Shown here: piece by piece, positions 16,941 to 26,420 of the stretch
How positions within the stretch are numbered: the first letter of the stretch is position 1
Layout: every line of letters begins with the position of its first letter
NCBI RefSeq assembly: GCF_000684975.1
Contig: NZ_BAXZ01000015.1
Span: forward strand, 124,001 to 188,000
Length of the DNA: 64,000 nucleotides
From: Paraburkholderia acidipaludis NBRC 101816
GTDB lineage: Bacteria; Pseudomonadota; Gammaproteobacteria; Burkholderiales; Burkholderiaceae
Direction: 5' to 3'
Position numbers and translations under genes: made by a program
Notes under the pieces: model-generated
Seen by the model: the letters and a program-made list of their open reading frames with translations, nothing else
Told to the model about the DNA's origin: nothing
Database searches by the model: none

Positions 16941-17510
16941 TCACGTTCCGCCGCCGGCGCGCTCCGCGGCTGGCTTGTTCAACTCGAAGAACGTGTACGA
17001 CAGCGTGATCGTGTTCACGTCCTTCGGCAGCTTCGGGTCGATCACGAACACCACCGGCATGCGCCGCGCGTCGCCCGCCTGCAGCGTCTGCTGCGTGAAG
17101 CAGAAGCACTCGATCTTGTGGAAGTACTCGGTCGCCTGCTTCGGCGCGTAGCTCGGGATTGCCTGCGCCGTCACCGTGCGCCCTTCACGATTCGACAAGT
17201 CGTACATCACCGTCATCACCTCGCCCGGATGCACGTCGAGGCTCGTCTGCTCCGGCTTGAAGGCGAGCAGCCCGCGCGCATTCGCGTCGAACTCCACCGA
17301 CACCGTGCGGCTCATGTCCACCTGCGTGTTGCGCGCCTCGCGTTCCGTCGTATCGCGCTGCACCAGGTTGTTGATGCCGGTGACCTGGCAGATCGCGCGG
17401 TACATCGGCACGAGCGCAAAACCGAAGCCGAACATCATGAACGCCACGACAACGAGCTTGATGAGCATCGAGCGGTTGAGTGTGCGGTCGCTTGCCCCTT
17501 GCGTCGACAT
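16941..17510 (-). CDS. ctaG: Cytochrome c oxidase assembly protein CtaG/Cox11
   Basis: 189 residues with one N-terminal transmembrane helix (about 15-37) and a periplasmic immunoglobulin-like domain carrying the copper-binding CFCFTQQ motif. Cox11 supplies copper to the CuB site of subunit I. Length and motifs are standard. Confidence 0.95.
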   Translation of the reverse strand: MSTQGASDRTLNRSMLIKLVVVAFMMFGFGFALVPMYRAICQVTGINNLVQRDTTEREARNTQVDMSRTVSVEFDANARGLLAFKPEQTSLDVHPGEVMTVMYDLSNREGRTVTAQAIPSYAPKQATEYFHKIECFCFTQQTLQAGDARRMPVVFVIDPKLPKDVNTITLSYTFFELNKPAAERAGGGT

Positions 17511-17563
17511 CTGGCTTCCTCGAACGGTCCTCCCGCGACACGGAACAGCGCAATGCCCGCCGC

Positions 17564-17704
17564 TCAGTACGTCACGAAATACACCTGCTTGACGATGGCA
17601 CTCGCAAAAAAGGCGGCGACGATGGCCAGCAGAATCAGGCCGAGTCGCAGATTGCCCGCGCGGATCTCCTCGGGCGTTCGTCTTTTTGGTGAATTCCGGA
17701 TCAT
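17564..17704 (-). CDS. Cytochrome oxidase small assembly protein (46 aa)
   Basis: A 46-residue gene between coxA and ctaG. It starts MIRNSPKRRTPEEIRAGNL and continues into one transmembrane helix ending in VYFVTY. AGGGAAAC directly before the ATG at 17704 supports translation. Its size, basic start and place in the operon match the small oxidase assembly proteins of Burkholderiaceae. It is easily missed in annotation. Confidence 0.85.
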   Translation of the reverse strand: MIRNSPKRRTPEEIRAGNLRLGLILLAIVAAFFASAIVKQVYFVTY

Positions 17705-17794
17705 GTTTCCCTGGCGGTTTGCCGCAAGCTTTCGTTCAGGCCTCCCGACCTTGCGCCCTGCGCAGGCCGGGAAGCCGCGTCGGTTGCCGGCGCG

Positions 17795-19405
17795 TCACTC
17801 GACCGTCGGCGGGTTCTCGAAGGTGTGGAACGGAGCCGGGCTCGGCACGGTCCACTCGAGGCCCGTCGCGCCGTCCCACGGCTTGTCGCCGGCCTCTTCG
17901 AGCTCGCCGCCGCCGCGGTACGCGGGCAGCGCCACGAAAAACAGGAAGTACACCTGAGAAAGCCCGAAGCCGAACGCGCCGATCGTGATCACCTGGTTCC
18001 AGTCCGTGAACTGTGCCGGATAGTCCGCATAGCGGCGCGGCATGCCGGCAAGGCCGACGAAGTGCATGGGCAGGAACGCGAGATTGAAGAAGATCATCGA
18101 GCACCAGAAGTGGATCTTGCCGCGCGTCTCGTTGTACATCCAGCCAGTCCATTTCGGCGACCAGTAGTACCACCCCGAGAACAGCGCGAACAGCGACCCC
18201 GCCACCAGCACGTAATGGAAGTGCGCGACAACGAAATAGGTGCCGTGATACTGGATGTCGAGCGGCGCCATCGCGAGCATGAGGCCCGAGAGGCCGCCGA
18301 ACGTGAACACGATCAGGAAACCTACCGCCCACAGCATCGGCGTTTCGAAGGAGAGCGAACCGCGCCACATCGTCGCAATCCAGTTGAACACCTTCACGCC
18401 CGTCGGCACGGCGATCAGCATGGTCGCGTACATGAAGAAGAGCTGGCCGGTGACCGGCATGCCGGTCGCGAACATATGGTGCGCCCAGACCATGAACGAG
18501 AGGATCGCGATGGAGGCCGTGGCGTACACCATCGAGCTATAGCCGAAGAGCGGCTTGCGCGAGAACGCCGGAATCACCTGCGACACGATCCCGAACGCCG
18601 GCAGGATCATGATGTACACCTCGGGGTGCCCGAAGAACCAGAAGATGTGCTGGTACATGACCGGGTCGCCGCCGCCCGCCGCGTTGAAGAAGCTCGTGCC
18701 GAAGTGGCGGTCGAACAGGAGCATCGTGATCGCACCCGCCAGCACCGGCATCACGGCAATCAGCAGGTACGCGGTGATGAGCCACGTCCACACGAACATC
18801 GGCATCTTCATGAGCGTCATGCCCGGCGCGCGCAGGTTCAGGATCGTCACGACGATGTTGATGCCGCCCATGATCGACGACGCGCCCATCATGTGCAGCG
18901 CGAAGATCGCGAAGTCCATGCCGGGGCCCATCTGCGTGGAAAGCGGCGCGTAGAGCGTCCAGCCCGCTGCCGTCGCGCCGCCCGGCGAGAAGAACGAGCC
19001 GACCAGCAGGCAACCGGCGGCCGGCAGCAGCCAGAAGCTGAGGTTGTTCATGCGCGCGAAGGCCATGTCCGGCGCGCCGATCTGCAGCGGGATCATCCAG
19101 TTCGCGAAGCCCACGAAGGCCGGCATGATCGCGCCGAACACCATGATCAGGCCGTGCATCGTGGTGAGCTGGTTGAAGAACTCGGGACGCATGATCTGCA
19201 GGCCCGGCTCGAACAGCTCGGAACGGATCCCGAGCGCCATCACGCCGCCCGAAAGGAACATCACGAACGAGAAGATCAGGTACAGCGTCCCGATGTCCTT
19301 ATGGTTGGTGGCCAGCAACCAGCGGCGCCAGCCGTGTGGCGTTGCGTGCGCGTGTTCACCGTGGACGTGACCGTGGCCCGCTACATCGTGTCCGATGCTC
19401 GACAT
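17795..19405 (-). CDS. ctaD: Cytochrome c oxidase subunit I
   Basis: A 536-residue heme-copper oxidase subunit with twelve helices that holds heme a and the heme a3-CuB centre. Visible motifs are WFFGHPEVYIMILPAFGI with the cross-linked His and Tyr, the CuB pair in VWAHHMFATGMP, and GTYFVVAHFHYVL with the heme ligands. Length is normal for the aa3 type. It lies 66 bases downstream of coxB. Confidence 0.97.
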   Translation of the reverse strand: MSSIGHDVAGHGHVHGEHAHATPHGWRRWLLATNHKDIGTLYLIFSFVMFLSGGVMALGIRSELFEPGLQIMRPEFFNQLTTMHGLIMVFGAIMPAFVGFANWMIPLQIGAPDMAFARMNNLSFWLLPAAGCLLVGSFFSPGGATAAGWTLYAPLSTQMGPGMDFAIFALHMMGASSIMGGINIVVTILNLRAPGMTLMKMPMFVWTWLITAYLLIAVMPVLAGAITMLLFDRHFGTSFFNAAGGGDPVMYQHIFWFFGHPEVYIMILPAFGIVSQVIPAFSRKPLFGYSSMVYATASIAILSFMVWAHHMFATGMPVTGQLFFMYATMLIAVPTGVKVFNWIATMWRGSLSFETPMLWAVGFLIVFTFGGLSGLMLAMAPLDIQYHGTYFVVAHFHYVLVAGSLFALFSGWYYWSPKWTGWMYNETRGKIHFWCSMIFFNLAFLPMHFVGLAGMPRRYADYPAQFTDWNQVITIGAFGFGLSQVYFLFFVALPAYRGGGELEEAGDKPWDGATGLEWTVPSPAPFHTFENPPTVE

Positions 19406-19471
19406 GAGTCTCTCCTGATGCGAATCCTGCTTATGTCACTTGCTCGACAGCTCGGGCTGCCGGGCCGATTG

Positions 19472-20794
19472 CTACGCCCCCGACGCCGGATTGGCGCCGC
19501 TTGCCGCCGCACCGCTTGCCGCGTTGTCGCTCGCTGCCGCGGCACCGCTCGCTTCGGCGCCGCCGCTGGCCGCCGCTGCTCCGCTCGCCGCGGCACCGGC
19601 GCCCGCACTGGCCGTCTGACTGCCGCCGCCTTCGGGCATCTTGCCGTTGCGCGCATCCGCCACCTGGCGCGGCTGCAGGATGTCGCCCGTGTGATTGCCC
19701 CACGAGTTGCGCTCGAACGTGATGACCGAAGCGATCTCGACGTCGCTGAGCGTCGGCGCCCACGAAGGCATCGCGTTCTTGCCGTGCAGGACGATGCTCA
19801 CGTGACCGGCGAGCGGCCCGTTGACGATCTTGCTGCCGTCGAGCGCCGGGAACGCGCCCGCGCCCTTGCCGGTCGGCTGGTGGCAGACCGCGCAGTTCGA
19901 CATGTAGACCTTCTCGCCGCGCTCCTTCAGCTCGGCGATCGTGTAGGTCTTGTTCGGGTCGTCGTTGGCGGCGGCCATCTTCGCCTTCTGCGTGTCGACC
20001 CACTTTGCATAGTCATCGTCGGAGACTACTTCGACCACGACCGGCATGAACGCATGCTCCTTGCCGCACAGCTCGGTGCAGAAGCCGCGGAAGGTGCCGA
20101 CCTTCTCCGCCTTGAACCACGTGTCGCGCACGAAGCCCGGAATCGCGTCCTGCTTCACGCCGAACGCGGGCACGTACCACGAGTGCACGACGTCGTTCGC
20201 GGTGGTGATGATGCGGATCTTCTTGTTGACCGGCACGACGAGCGGGTTATCGACTTCCTGGAGATAGGTGTCAGTAATCGGCTGCTGGCCGTCCACCTCG
20301 GCGCGCGGCGTCGAGAGCGTGGAGAAGAAGTTGATGCCCTCGCCCGGCCCCTTCACGTAGTCGTAGCCCCATTTCCACTGGTAGCCCGTGACCTTGATGG
20401 TGAGGTCGGCGTTGGAGGTGTCCTTCATCGCGACGACGGCTTTGGTGGCGGGCAGCGCCATCAGCACGACGATGATGAACGGCACGATCGTCCAGATGAT
20501 TTCGACGGTGGTGCTTTCGTGGAAGTGGGCGGCCTGGTGGCCCTTCGATTTGCGGTGCGCAAAGATCGAATAGAACATGACGCCGAACACACCGACAAAG
20601 ATCACGGTGCACAGGAGCAGCATCATCATGTGGAGGCTGAAGAGCTCCTCGGCGATCTTCGTCACCGGCGTCTGCAGGTTGATTTCATTCACCGCCGGGC
20701 CGCCCGGGCTGTCTCCTACCGCAAGGGCCGCGCCGGCGAACAGGAGTCCGCTACATGCCAGCACACCCGAAAGGGCTCGCTTGATTGTTTTCAT
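19472..20794 (-). CDS. ctaC: Cytochrome c oxidase subunit II with fused cytochrome c domain
   Basis: About 440 residues: signal peptide, two transmembrane helices, a cupredoxin domain with the CuA motif CTELCGKEHAFM, then a cytochrome c domain with NCAVCHQPTGKGAG. This is the caa3-type arrangement, taking electrons directly through the attached heme c. The last 45 residues are an Ala/Ser/Gly tail of unknown role. The ATG at 20794 follows AAGGAAGCT, a good ribosome site, so a longer in-frame start at 20818 is unlikely. Confidence 0.95.
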   Translation of the reverse strand: MKTIKRALSGVLACSGLLFAGAALAVGDSPGGPAVNEINLQTPVTKIAEELFSLHMMMLLLCTVIFVGVFGVMFYSIFAHRKSKGHQAAHFHESTTVEIIWTIVPFIIVVLMALPATKAVVAMKDTSNADLTIKVTGYQWKWGYDYVKGPGEGINFFSTLSTPRAEVDGQQPITDTYLQEVDNPLVVPVNKKIRIITTANDVVHSWYVPAFGVKQDAIPGFVRDTWFKAEKVGTFRGFCTELCGKEHAFMPVVVEVVSDDDYAKWVDTQKAKMAAANDDPNKTYTIAELKERGEKVYMSNCAVCHQPTGKGAGAFPALDGSKIVNGPLAGHVSIVLHGKNAMPSWAPTLSDVEIASVITFERNSWGNHTGDILQPRQVADARNGKMPEGGGSQTASAGAGAAASGAAAASGGAEASGAAAASDNAASGAAASGANPASGA

Positions 20795-20911
20795 AGCTTC
20801 CTTACCCATGATTTCCATTCAAACCCTCGACCCCGCAGGAAGGTTGCGGATCGCGCACGAAAGGACGCGTGCCGGGGAAGCCAGGCACAACCCTTACGCG
20901 GCCTGTGCCGC

Positions 20912-21388
20912 TCAGGGTCCGCACGCGAGCCACATGCGCAGTTCCCGCGCGAACTGCGCACGCCGGTATTGCGGCAGGTACAACCCGACAGCGACCGTCT
21001 GGCCGCGGGATACGAGCCGCACCGGGTCGCGTGAAGATGCGCCCGGCTCGACCCGGACCCAGCGGGGATTGAATTCGAACTGGGAGAGCGTGTCGGCGCT
21101 CATCTGTTCGATCACCAGCCGGTTCGGATACAGCCTGATACGTTCGTAATCGACAGCGTGGCGCGCATAGACGGCGAAGGCGCCCCCTACTACCAACAGA
21201 TCGATACCGGTGAACGGCAGTACCAGCCAGGCGCCGTTGATCAACAGCAAGACGGCGATCGTGACGGAAACGAAAGCCAGCGACACAAAGAAGTACACGA
21301 ATTGCCTGGGCGAGACCGAACAGTTGCGCTTCATCAGCCAGTCCTTGATGACCGGCTCGGGACTCGCCAGCAGATCGGACGTCTGCAT
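20912..21388 (-). CDS. DUF2244 membrane protein
   Basis: 158 residues with two central helices (FVYFFVSLAFVSVTIAVLLL and the following stretch) and the C-terminal pattern NPRWVRVEPGAS of DUF2244. It precedes coxB and is probably the first gene of the cox operon. Function is unknown. The ATG at 21388 has a perfect AGGAGGT five bases upstream. Confidence 0.87.
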   Translation of the reverse strand: MQTSDLLASPEPVIKDWLMKRNCSVSPRQFVYFFVSLAFVSVTIAVLLLINGAWLVLPFTGIDLLVVGGAFAVYARHAVDYERIRLYPNRLVIEQMSADTLSQFEFNPRWVRVEPGASSRDPVRLVSRGQTVAVGLYLPQYRRAQFARELRMWLACGP

Positions 21389-21522
21389 CGCTACCTCCTG
21401 CCGCACACCACTGCAACAACCTCAGACTATCGCTGCCCGGCGCGTCGCACAACTCTCATAACACTGTAGACGCGGGGCTTGACACATCGGAACCTGGGAC
21501 GCTCCGTGCGACAAACTGACGC

Positions 21523-21552
21523 ATTATAGGCACGAACTCCCGACACCCACAA
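21523..21552 (-). promoter_or_regulatory. Candidate sigma-70 promoter of the cox operon
   Basis: On the minus strand a perfect -10 TATAAT (21523-21528) lies 18 bases after TTGTGG (21547-21552). It is about 135 bases upstream of the DUF2244 start, in the only sizeable gap before the cox genes. Confidence 0.55.
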
Positions 21553-21668
21553 GCAAGGCCTGATCAGCCGAAAACCCAAGCCAGACAAGGCTTTGTACGA
21601 TCTTCACTCACTTTTTCGGAAGCATTTCCGTCGCTAATTTCAGGCATAACGGAAGCCCCCTTCCCACG

Positions 21669-22634
21669 TCATCGATTCCTTGCCGGGCCGCGCCCGATAT
21701 CTTCGATCCTGACGATGCCGTGCCCCTCGGCGGTCGTGCGCGGCACGGCTTTCCACGCGTGTCCGTAGATGATTTCGAAGGTGAGCGGGATCGTGCCGTC
21801 CTCGCGGCGGCGCGCCTCCAGCGCGGCCGCGAGCGCGCGATAGAGGCGCCGCGCGGCATGCGTGGTGCCTGTTTCGCGCTCGAACGGATACGCGCCCCAG
21901 CGGCGCACGTCGGCAAGCAGCTTGTCGGCGGAGCGATAGGTGACGGTGATCGTTTCCTGATCCATCACCGGGATCTCGAAACCGTTCTCGACGAGCATGT
22001 CGCCCAGGTCGTGCATGTCGACGAAATCGATGACGTGCGCGCGCGTCGGCACGCCGTGCGCGGCCTCGACCTCGGCCCATGCGCCGCGCAGCTCCTTGAG
22101 CGTGTCGGGACCGAGCGTGCTGAACATCAGCAGGCCGTTCGCCTTGAGCACGCGCTGCCATTCGCCGAACACGAGATCCGGGCGCGGATGCCAGTGCAGC
22201 GCGAGGTTCGACCAGAGCAATTCGAAGGCGCCGTGCACGAACGGCAGCGCGCCGAAGTCGGCCTGCGCGAAGCGCGGGCCGCGTGCGCCGAGCGCCCGGC
22301 CGATGGATGCGGGGAGGAAGCGCCGCCAGCTCGTGTCGCCGGCGTCGTGCTGCAGCGCGCGCTGGAGCATGGCGAACGACAGGTCGGTGCCGAAGACCGG
22401 CGCCTCGGGAAAACGCTGACGCAATGCGGGCAGGTCTTCGCCGGGGCCGCAGCCCACGTCGAGCACGCTTGCGGGATTCAGCTTGATGTAGTCGAGCCGC
22501 TCGCGCATGCGCTGGGCGATCTCGCGCGGCAGGAACGCGACCTCGTGAAAGGTCGCTGCGCGGCGGTCGAAGACGCGCCGCAGTTGCCGGGAATCATAGG
22601 CCGGACGGCCGGGTCTGGCGGGAGACGGGGACAT
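21669..22634 (-). CDS. BioC-like SAM-dependent methyltransferase
   Basis: 321 residues with SAM motif I in SVLDVGCGPGEDLP and motifs FGTDLSFAML and LLWSNLALHWHPRPDLVF. This pattern is typical of malonyl-ACP O-methyltransferase BioC, which starts pimelate synthesis for biotin. In Betaproteobacteria the gene is often beside comF, as here, away from the other bio genes. It is divergent from comF. Confidence 0.82.
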   Translation of the reverse strand: MSPSPARPGRPAYDSRQLRRVFDRRAATFHEVAFLPREIAQRMRERLDYIKLNPASVLDVGCGPGEDLPALRQRFPEAPVFGTDLSFAMLQRALQHDAGDTSWRRFLPASIGRALGARGPRFAQADFGALPFVHGAFELLWSNLALHWHPRPDLVFGEWQRVLKANGLLMFSTLGPDTLKELRGAWAEVEAAHGVPTRAHVIDFVDMHDLGDMLVENGFEIPVMDQETITVTYRSADKLLADVRRWGAYPFERETGTTHAARRLYRALAAALEARRREDGTIPLTFEIIYGHAWKAVPRTTAEGHGIVRIEDIGRGPARNR

Positions 22635-22720
22635 GTCGGTCGTATTGGCGAAGTCTGCGAAGTATACTCGCTCACTCCCATCCTTTCAGTACGCGAGCCC
22701 TCATCCGGGGCCGTCCGCCG

Positions 22721-23533
22721 ATGCCGCCGCCGTCCGCCCCGCCGCCCGCTGTCCTTCGCGCAAACCGTTCGCTGCGCCTGCGCGTCTGTCAGAGCCTGCG
22801 GGTTCTCATCACACCCGCGTGGCCCCGGCTTGCCCAGTTCGTGCTGCCCAATCAGTGTTCATTATGCGGCAATTTGTCGCCAGGGGCACTGTGCGTGACC
22901 TGCGACGCGCGCTGCTGGAACGAGCCGCGCCTGCGCTGCGCCGTCTGCGCGCTTCCGCTTCCCGGCGCACGGCGAGCGGCAGGGCGGCCGCGCTACCGCT
23001 GCGGCGCGTGCGGCGAGACGCCGCCTGCGTTCGACGCGACCATCGCGCTTGGCGACTACCGTGCGCCACTCGACCTGCTCGCGCGCGGGCTGAAATTCCA
23101 CGCACGCCTCGCGCTGGGCGCCGCCTTCGCACAGCAACTCGCGCGAGCGGTCGAAGATACGCTCGATCCCGCGGACCGACCCGACGTGATCGCGCCGGTG
23201 CCGCTCTCGCGCGAACGGCTGATCGAGCGCGGCTACAACCAGGCGTGGCAGATCGCGCGGCCGCTTGGACGCGCGCTGCGCACGCAAACGGATGCGACGC
23301 TCGTGCGCCGCGTGCTGCACACCGCGGCGCAATCGCGGCTCGACCGCGACACGCGCCGCCGCAATGTCGCGCGCGCGTTCGCGCTGACCCGACCGGTGCG
23401 CGGCCTGCACGTGGGCATCGTGGACGACGTGATGACCTCGGGCGCCACGCTCGACGCGCTCGCGCATACGCTAAAAGCCGCCGGCGCGAGGCGCGTGACG
23501 AATTTCGTCGCACTGCGCACGCCGAAGGACTGA
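22721..23533 (+). CDS. ComF-family phosphoribosyltransferase-like protein
   Basis: 270 residues: an N-terminal zinc-ribbon with CSLCGNLSPGALCVTC and further CxxC pairs (CAVC, CGAC), then a PRTase domain with GIVDDVMTSGATLDALA. ComF proteins support uptake or processing of transforming DNA. The gene is divergent from bioC. The annotated ATG is the first in frame; several Pro-rich codons before the zinc site could be non-essential. Confidence 0.9.
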   Translation: MPPPSAPPPAVLRANRSLRLRVCQSLRVLITPAWPRLAQFVLPNQCSLCGNLSPGALCVTCDARCWNEPRLRCAVCALPLPGARRAAGRPRYRCGACGETPPAFDATIALGDYRAPLDLLARGLKFHARLALGAAFAQQLARAVEDTLDPADRPDVIAPVPLSRERLIERGYNQAWQIARPLGRALRTQTDATLVRRVLHTAAQSRLDRDTRRRNVARAFALTRPVRGLHVGIVDDVMTSGATLDALAHTLKAAGARRVTNFVALRTPKD

Positions 23534-23588
23534 TACTGCCTCTTCATTCTTTATTGCTTCAGTTGCTTCTCAACGAGCCTCACCCATC

Positions 23589-24059
23589 ATGTTCAATGTC
23601 GTTCTCGTCGAACCGGAAATTCCGCCGAACACCGGCAACGTCATTCGCCTGTGCGCGAATACGGGTGCGCGGCTGCACCTGATCGAGCCGCTAGGCTTCC
23701 CGCTCGACGATGCGAAGATGCGGCGCGCGGGGCTCGACTATCACGAATACGCGCAGATGCACGTGCATCGCGACTGGGACGCCTTTCTCGCCGCCGAGTC
23801 GCCGGATCCGGCACGGATGTTCGCGTTTACGACGCGCGGCTCGGGACGCTTCCACGCGCATGCCTTCGTGCCCGGCGACTGGTTCGTGTTCGGCGCGGAA
23901 ACGCGCGGCCTGCCCGAGGCGCTGCTCGAGCGCATTCCGGATGAACAACGCGTGCGCCTGCCGATGCGTCCGGGCAACCGCAGCCTGAACCTCTCGAACA
24001 CGGTGGCGGTCGTCGTGTTCGAGGCCTGGCGTCAAGCGGGCTTCGAAGGCGGCGAGTGA
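23589..24059 (+). CDS. trmL: tRNA (cytidine(34)-2'-O)-methyltransferase
   Basis: A 156-residue SPOUT methyltransferase. It starts MFNVVLVEPEIPPNTGN, has GLDYHEYAQ in the middle and the knot region LNLSNTVAVVVFEAWRQ at the end, all typical of TrmL/YibK, which methylates the wobble base of leucine tRNAs. It lies 55 bases downstream of comF. Confidence 0.94.
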   Translation: MFNVVLVEPEIPPNTGNVIRLCANTGARLHLIEPLGFPLDDAKMRRAGLDYHEYAQMHVHRDWDAFLAAESPDPARMFAFTTRGSGRFHAHAFVPGDWFVFGAETRGLPEALLERIPDEQRVRLPMRPGNRSLNLSNTVAVVVFEAWRQAGFEGGE

Positions 24060-24091
24060 GCGCCGCCTTCGGCATGGTCAGAAAAATGATG

Positions 24092-24115
24092 GACGACGCA
24101 TCGAATGGCGTCGTC
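24092..24115. terminator. Hairpin between convergent trmL and macro-domain gene
   Basis: GACGACGC and GCGTCGTC form an 8-base stem with an 8-base loop in the 72-base gap between two convergent genes. There is no strong T run, so efficiency is uncertain. Confidence 0.5.
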
Positions 24116-24131
24116 TCGGATGTCGCGAATA

Positions 24132-24659
24132 TCAGGACGAACGCGCCGCGAGTTCGCGCTGGTAGCGCGTATGCATCGCATCGTCGAAGCACGCGAAAGT
24201 CACGTGCTCGAGTTCGGCGTAGTCCAGCAGGAAGTCGATCACCGTCCGGGTAGCGATGAGCACGGCGTCATCGGCGGGGAAATGGTAGACGCCGCAACTG
24301 ATTGCCGGAAACGCGATGCTGCGCACGCCCGCCGCGCGGGCGCATTCGAGCGAGCGGCGATAGCACGACGCAAGCAGCCGCGCCTCGTCATGGCCGCCGC
24401 CATGCCAGACCGAACCGACGGTATGGATCACATGCTTCGCGGGAAGGCGGTAGCCGCGGGTGATTTTGGCGTCGCCGGTCGGGCAGCCGCCCAGCGTCTC
24501 GCACTCGCGCAGCAGGTCCGGCCCGGCGGCGCGATGGATCGCGCCATCCACGCCGCCGCCCAGCAGCGAGGTATTCGCTGCGTTGACGATCGCATCGACG
24601 GCGAGCGTCGTGATATCGACCACGCGCGACTCGATCCGGCAGTTTCCGATGGTCAGCAT
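24132..24659 (-). CDS. Macro-domain O-acetyl-ADP-ribose deacetylase
   Basis: A 175-residue stand-alone macro domain. Ligand-binding motifs are DAIVNAANTSLLGGGVDGAIH and the loop FPAISCGVYHFP. The pattern matches YmdB-type enzymes that hydrolyse O-acetyl-ADP-ribose or remove ADP-ribose. It lies 38 bases after gpsA. Confidence 0.9.
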   Translation of the reverse strand: MLTIGNCRIESRVVDITTLAVDAIVNAANTSLLGGGVDGAIHRAAGPDLLRECETLGGCPTGDAKITRGYRLPAKHVIHTVGSVWHGGGHDEARLLASCYRRSLECARAAGVRSIAFPAISCGVYHFPADDAVLIATRTVIDFLLDYAELEHVTFACFDDAMHTRYQRELAARSS

Positions 24660-24697
24660 GTCCGTCCTCCTGTCGGGCGAAGCGCGGACGAAGCGCC

Positions 24698-25696
24698 CTA
24701 TTCCGCCTTGGCGTCGCGCCTGAGCAAAGCGCTGACGGCGTCGCGCGGCGCAACACCGTCGAACAGCACGGCGCAGACCGCTTCGGTAATCGGCATGTCG
24801 ATGCCGTGCGCGCGCGCGATCGCCAATACGGCCTGCGCACAGCGCACGCCTTCAGCGACGTGACCGAGCGCGCCGAGGATGTCGTCGAGCGTGCGGCCGC
24901 TCGCGAGCTGCATTCCCACGGTGCGATTGCGCGACAGGTCGCCCGTGGCGGTGAGAATGAGGTCGCCGAGGCCCGTCAGCCCCGTAAAGGTTTCCGCGCG
25001 GCCGCCCAGCGTCACGCCAAGCCGCGACATCTCCGCGAGCCCGCGCGTGATGAGCGCAGCGCGCGCGTTCAGGCCGAGCCCGAGGCCGTCCGAAATGCCT
25101 GTCGCGATCGCCAGCACGTTCTTGACCGCGCCGCCCACCTCGACGCCGACCACGTCGTCGCCGGTGTAGATGCGCATCGCGCGGTGATGAAACGCGTCGA
25201 GGGTGCGCTCGCGGCACGCCGCGGACGTGCTCGATATGGTCAGCGCAACGGGCAGACCCTGGCCGACCTCGCGCGCAAAACTCGGACCCGAGAGCACGCC
25301 GTTGCTGGCGTGATCGGGCAGCTCGGCGGCCACGACCTGGTGCGGCATGAGCTGCGTTTCGGCCTCGAAGCCCTTGCAGAGCCAGACGAAATGCGCGGGC
25401 ACACGGCCTAAGTCACGCATCGCGCGCAGGAGCGCGCGCAGCCCGGCTACGGGCGTCGCGACGACGACGAGCGCCGCGTCACCCGACGCGTGGTCGAGCG
25501 CGGCGGCGAGATCCGTTTCGTAGTGGAGGTTGCGCGGCAGCGAGACGCCCGGCAGATAGCGGGCATTCTCGTGGGTCGTGGCGAGGGTGCCGATGAGCGC
25601 GGCATCGCGCGCCCACAGCACCGTGTCATGCGCACGGGCCAGATGGCCGGCCAGCGCGGTACCCCACGCGCCGGCGCCGAGAACGGCGACTTTCAT
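24698..25696 (-). CDS. gpsA: Glycerol-3-phosphate dehydrogenase [NAD(P)+]
   Basis: 332 residues starting MKVAVLGAGAWGTALAG, the dinucleotide-binding glycine motif. Further signatures are WLCKGFE, VLSGPSFAREV and the catalytic Lys region VGGAVKNVLAIATGISDGL. The enzyme makes sn-glycerol-3-phosphate for phospholipids. It follows secB on the same strand, a common arrangement in Proteobacteria. Confidence 0.96.
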   Translation of the reverse strand: MKVAVLGAGAWGTALAGHLARAHDTVLWARDAALIGTLATTHENARYLPGVSLPRNLHYETDLAAALDHASGDAALVVVATPVAGLRALLRAMRDLGRVPAHFVWLCKGFEAETQLMPHQVVAAELPDHASNGVLSGPSFAREVGQGLPVALTISSTSAACRERTLDAFHHRAMRIYTGDDVVGVEVGGAVKNVLAIATGISDGLGLGLNARAALITRGLAEMSRLGVTLGGRAETFTGLTGLGDLILTATGDLSRNRTVGMQLASGRTLDDILGALGHVAEGVRCAQAVLAIARAHGIDMPITEAVCAVLFDGVAPRDAVSALLRRDAKAE

Positions 25697-25724
25697 TGCG
25701 ATACTCCGCACCGGCGGGCTGGGG

Positions 25725-26192
25725 TCAATGCGTGGCGCTGCTTTGCGCGCCGTCCTGCTGCGCGATCTGCTGCAGGCGTTGCTCGTAGAGCGCCTGGAAG
25801 TTGATCTCGGCGAGATGGATCGGCGGGAAACCGGCACGCGTGATCGCGTCGGCGATATTCGAGCGCAGGTACGGGAACAGGATCGTCGGGCACGCAATGC
25901 CGACGAGCGGATCGAGCTGCTCGGCCGGAATGTTGCGAATGTCGAAAATACCGGCCTGCTTGGCCTCGATCAGGAACGCGACCTTGTCCTTCACCTTCGC
26001 GGTGACCGTGCCGGTGACGAGAATCTCGAACACGGATTCGGCGAGGCGCTCGGCCTTGACGTCGACTTCCACTTCGACCGAAGGCATGTCCTGCTCAAGA
26101 AAGATGGCCGGCGAATTCGGCTGCTCGAGCGACATGTCCTTGAGATAGATGCGCTGGATGTTGAAGAACGGCTGGTTGTTCTCGTCAGACAT
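25725..26192 (-). CDS. secB: Protein-export chaperone SecB
   Basis: 155 residues with the SecB core: FNIQRIYLKDMSLEQPNSP at the N terminus, VEVDVKAERL, and the C-terminal GFPPIHLAEINFQALYEQR. It keeps preproteins unfolded and delivers them to SecA. Part of the usual rhodanese-grxC-secB-gpsA gene set. Confidence 0.96.
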   Translation of the reverse strand: MSDENNQPFFNIQRIYLKDMSLEQPNSPAIFLEQDMPSVEVEVDVKAERLAESVFEILVTGTVTAKVKDKVAFLIEAKQAGIFDIRNIPAEQLDPLVGIACPTILFPYLRSNIADAITRAGFPPIHLAEINFQALYEQRLQQIAQQDGAQSSATH

Positions 26193-26280
26193 GGTGATTG
26201 GCTTCCCTGATTAAATGGATTGCAGCAGCAAACGACAGAGCAAATACAGAGCGAACTACGGTACAGCGCATACGACAACA

Positions 26281-26323
26281 AGCCCGCGCAGCCGCCTTGC
26301 GTGAAAGCAGGTCTGCGCGGGCT
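26281..26323. repeat. Inverted repeat between grxC and secB
   Basis: AGCCCGCGCAG and CTGCGCGGGCT are perfect 11-base arms separated by 21 bases. They lie in the 228-base gap between grxC and secB, unusually long for this operon. There is no T run, so it may be an attenuator, a protein site or an mRNA-stability hairpin. Confidence 0.6.
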
Positions 26324-26420
26324 CGAAAAGCCCTGCGGCGCCCCGAACGGTCCCACGATGGTCCCGTGCGCCGGCTTCGCCCGAAAATCAGGCCAGGTGC
26401 GAGTCAGCCTCGGGCTGACC

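Noticed and set aside
17825..21034. Long plus-strand frame of over 1,000 codons opposite coxA and coxB
   Set aside because: Same antisense artefact; the oxidase genes on the other strand are certain.
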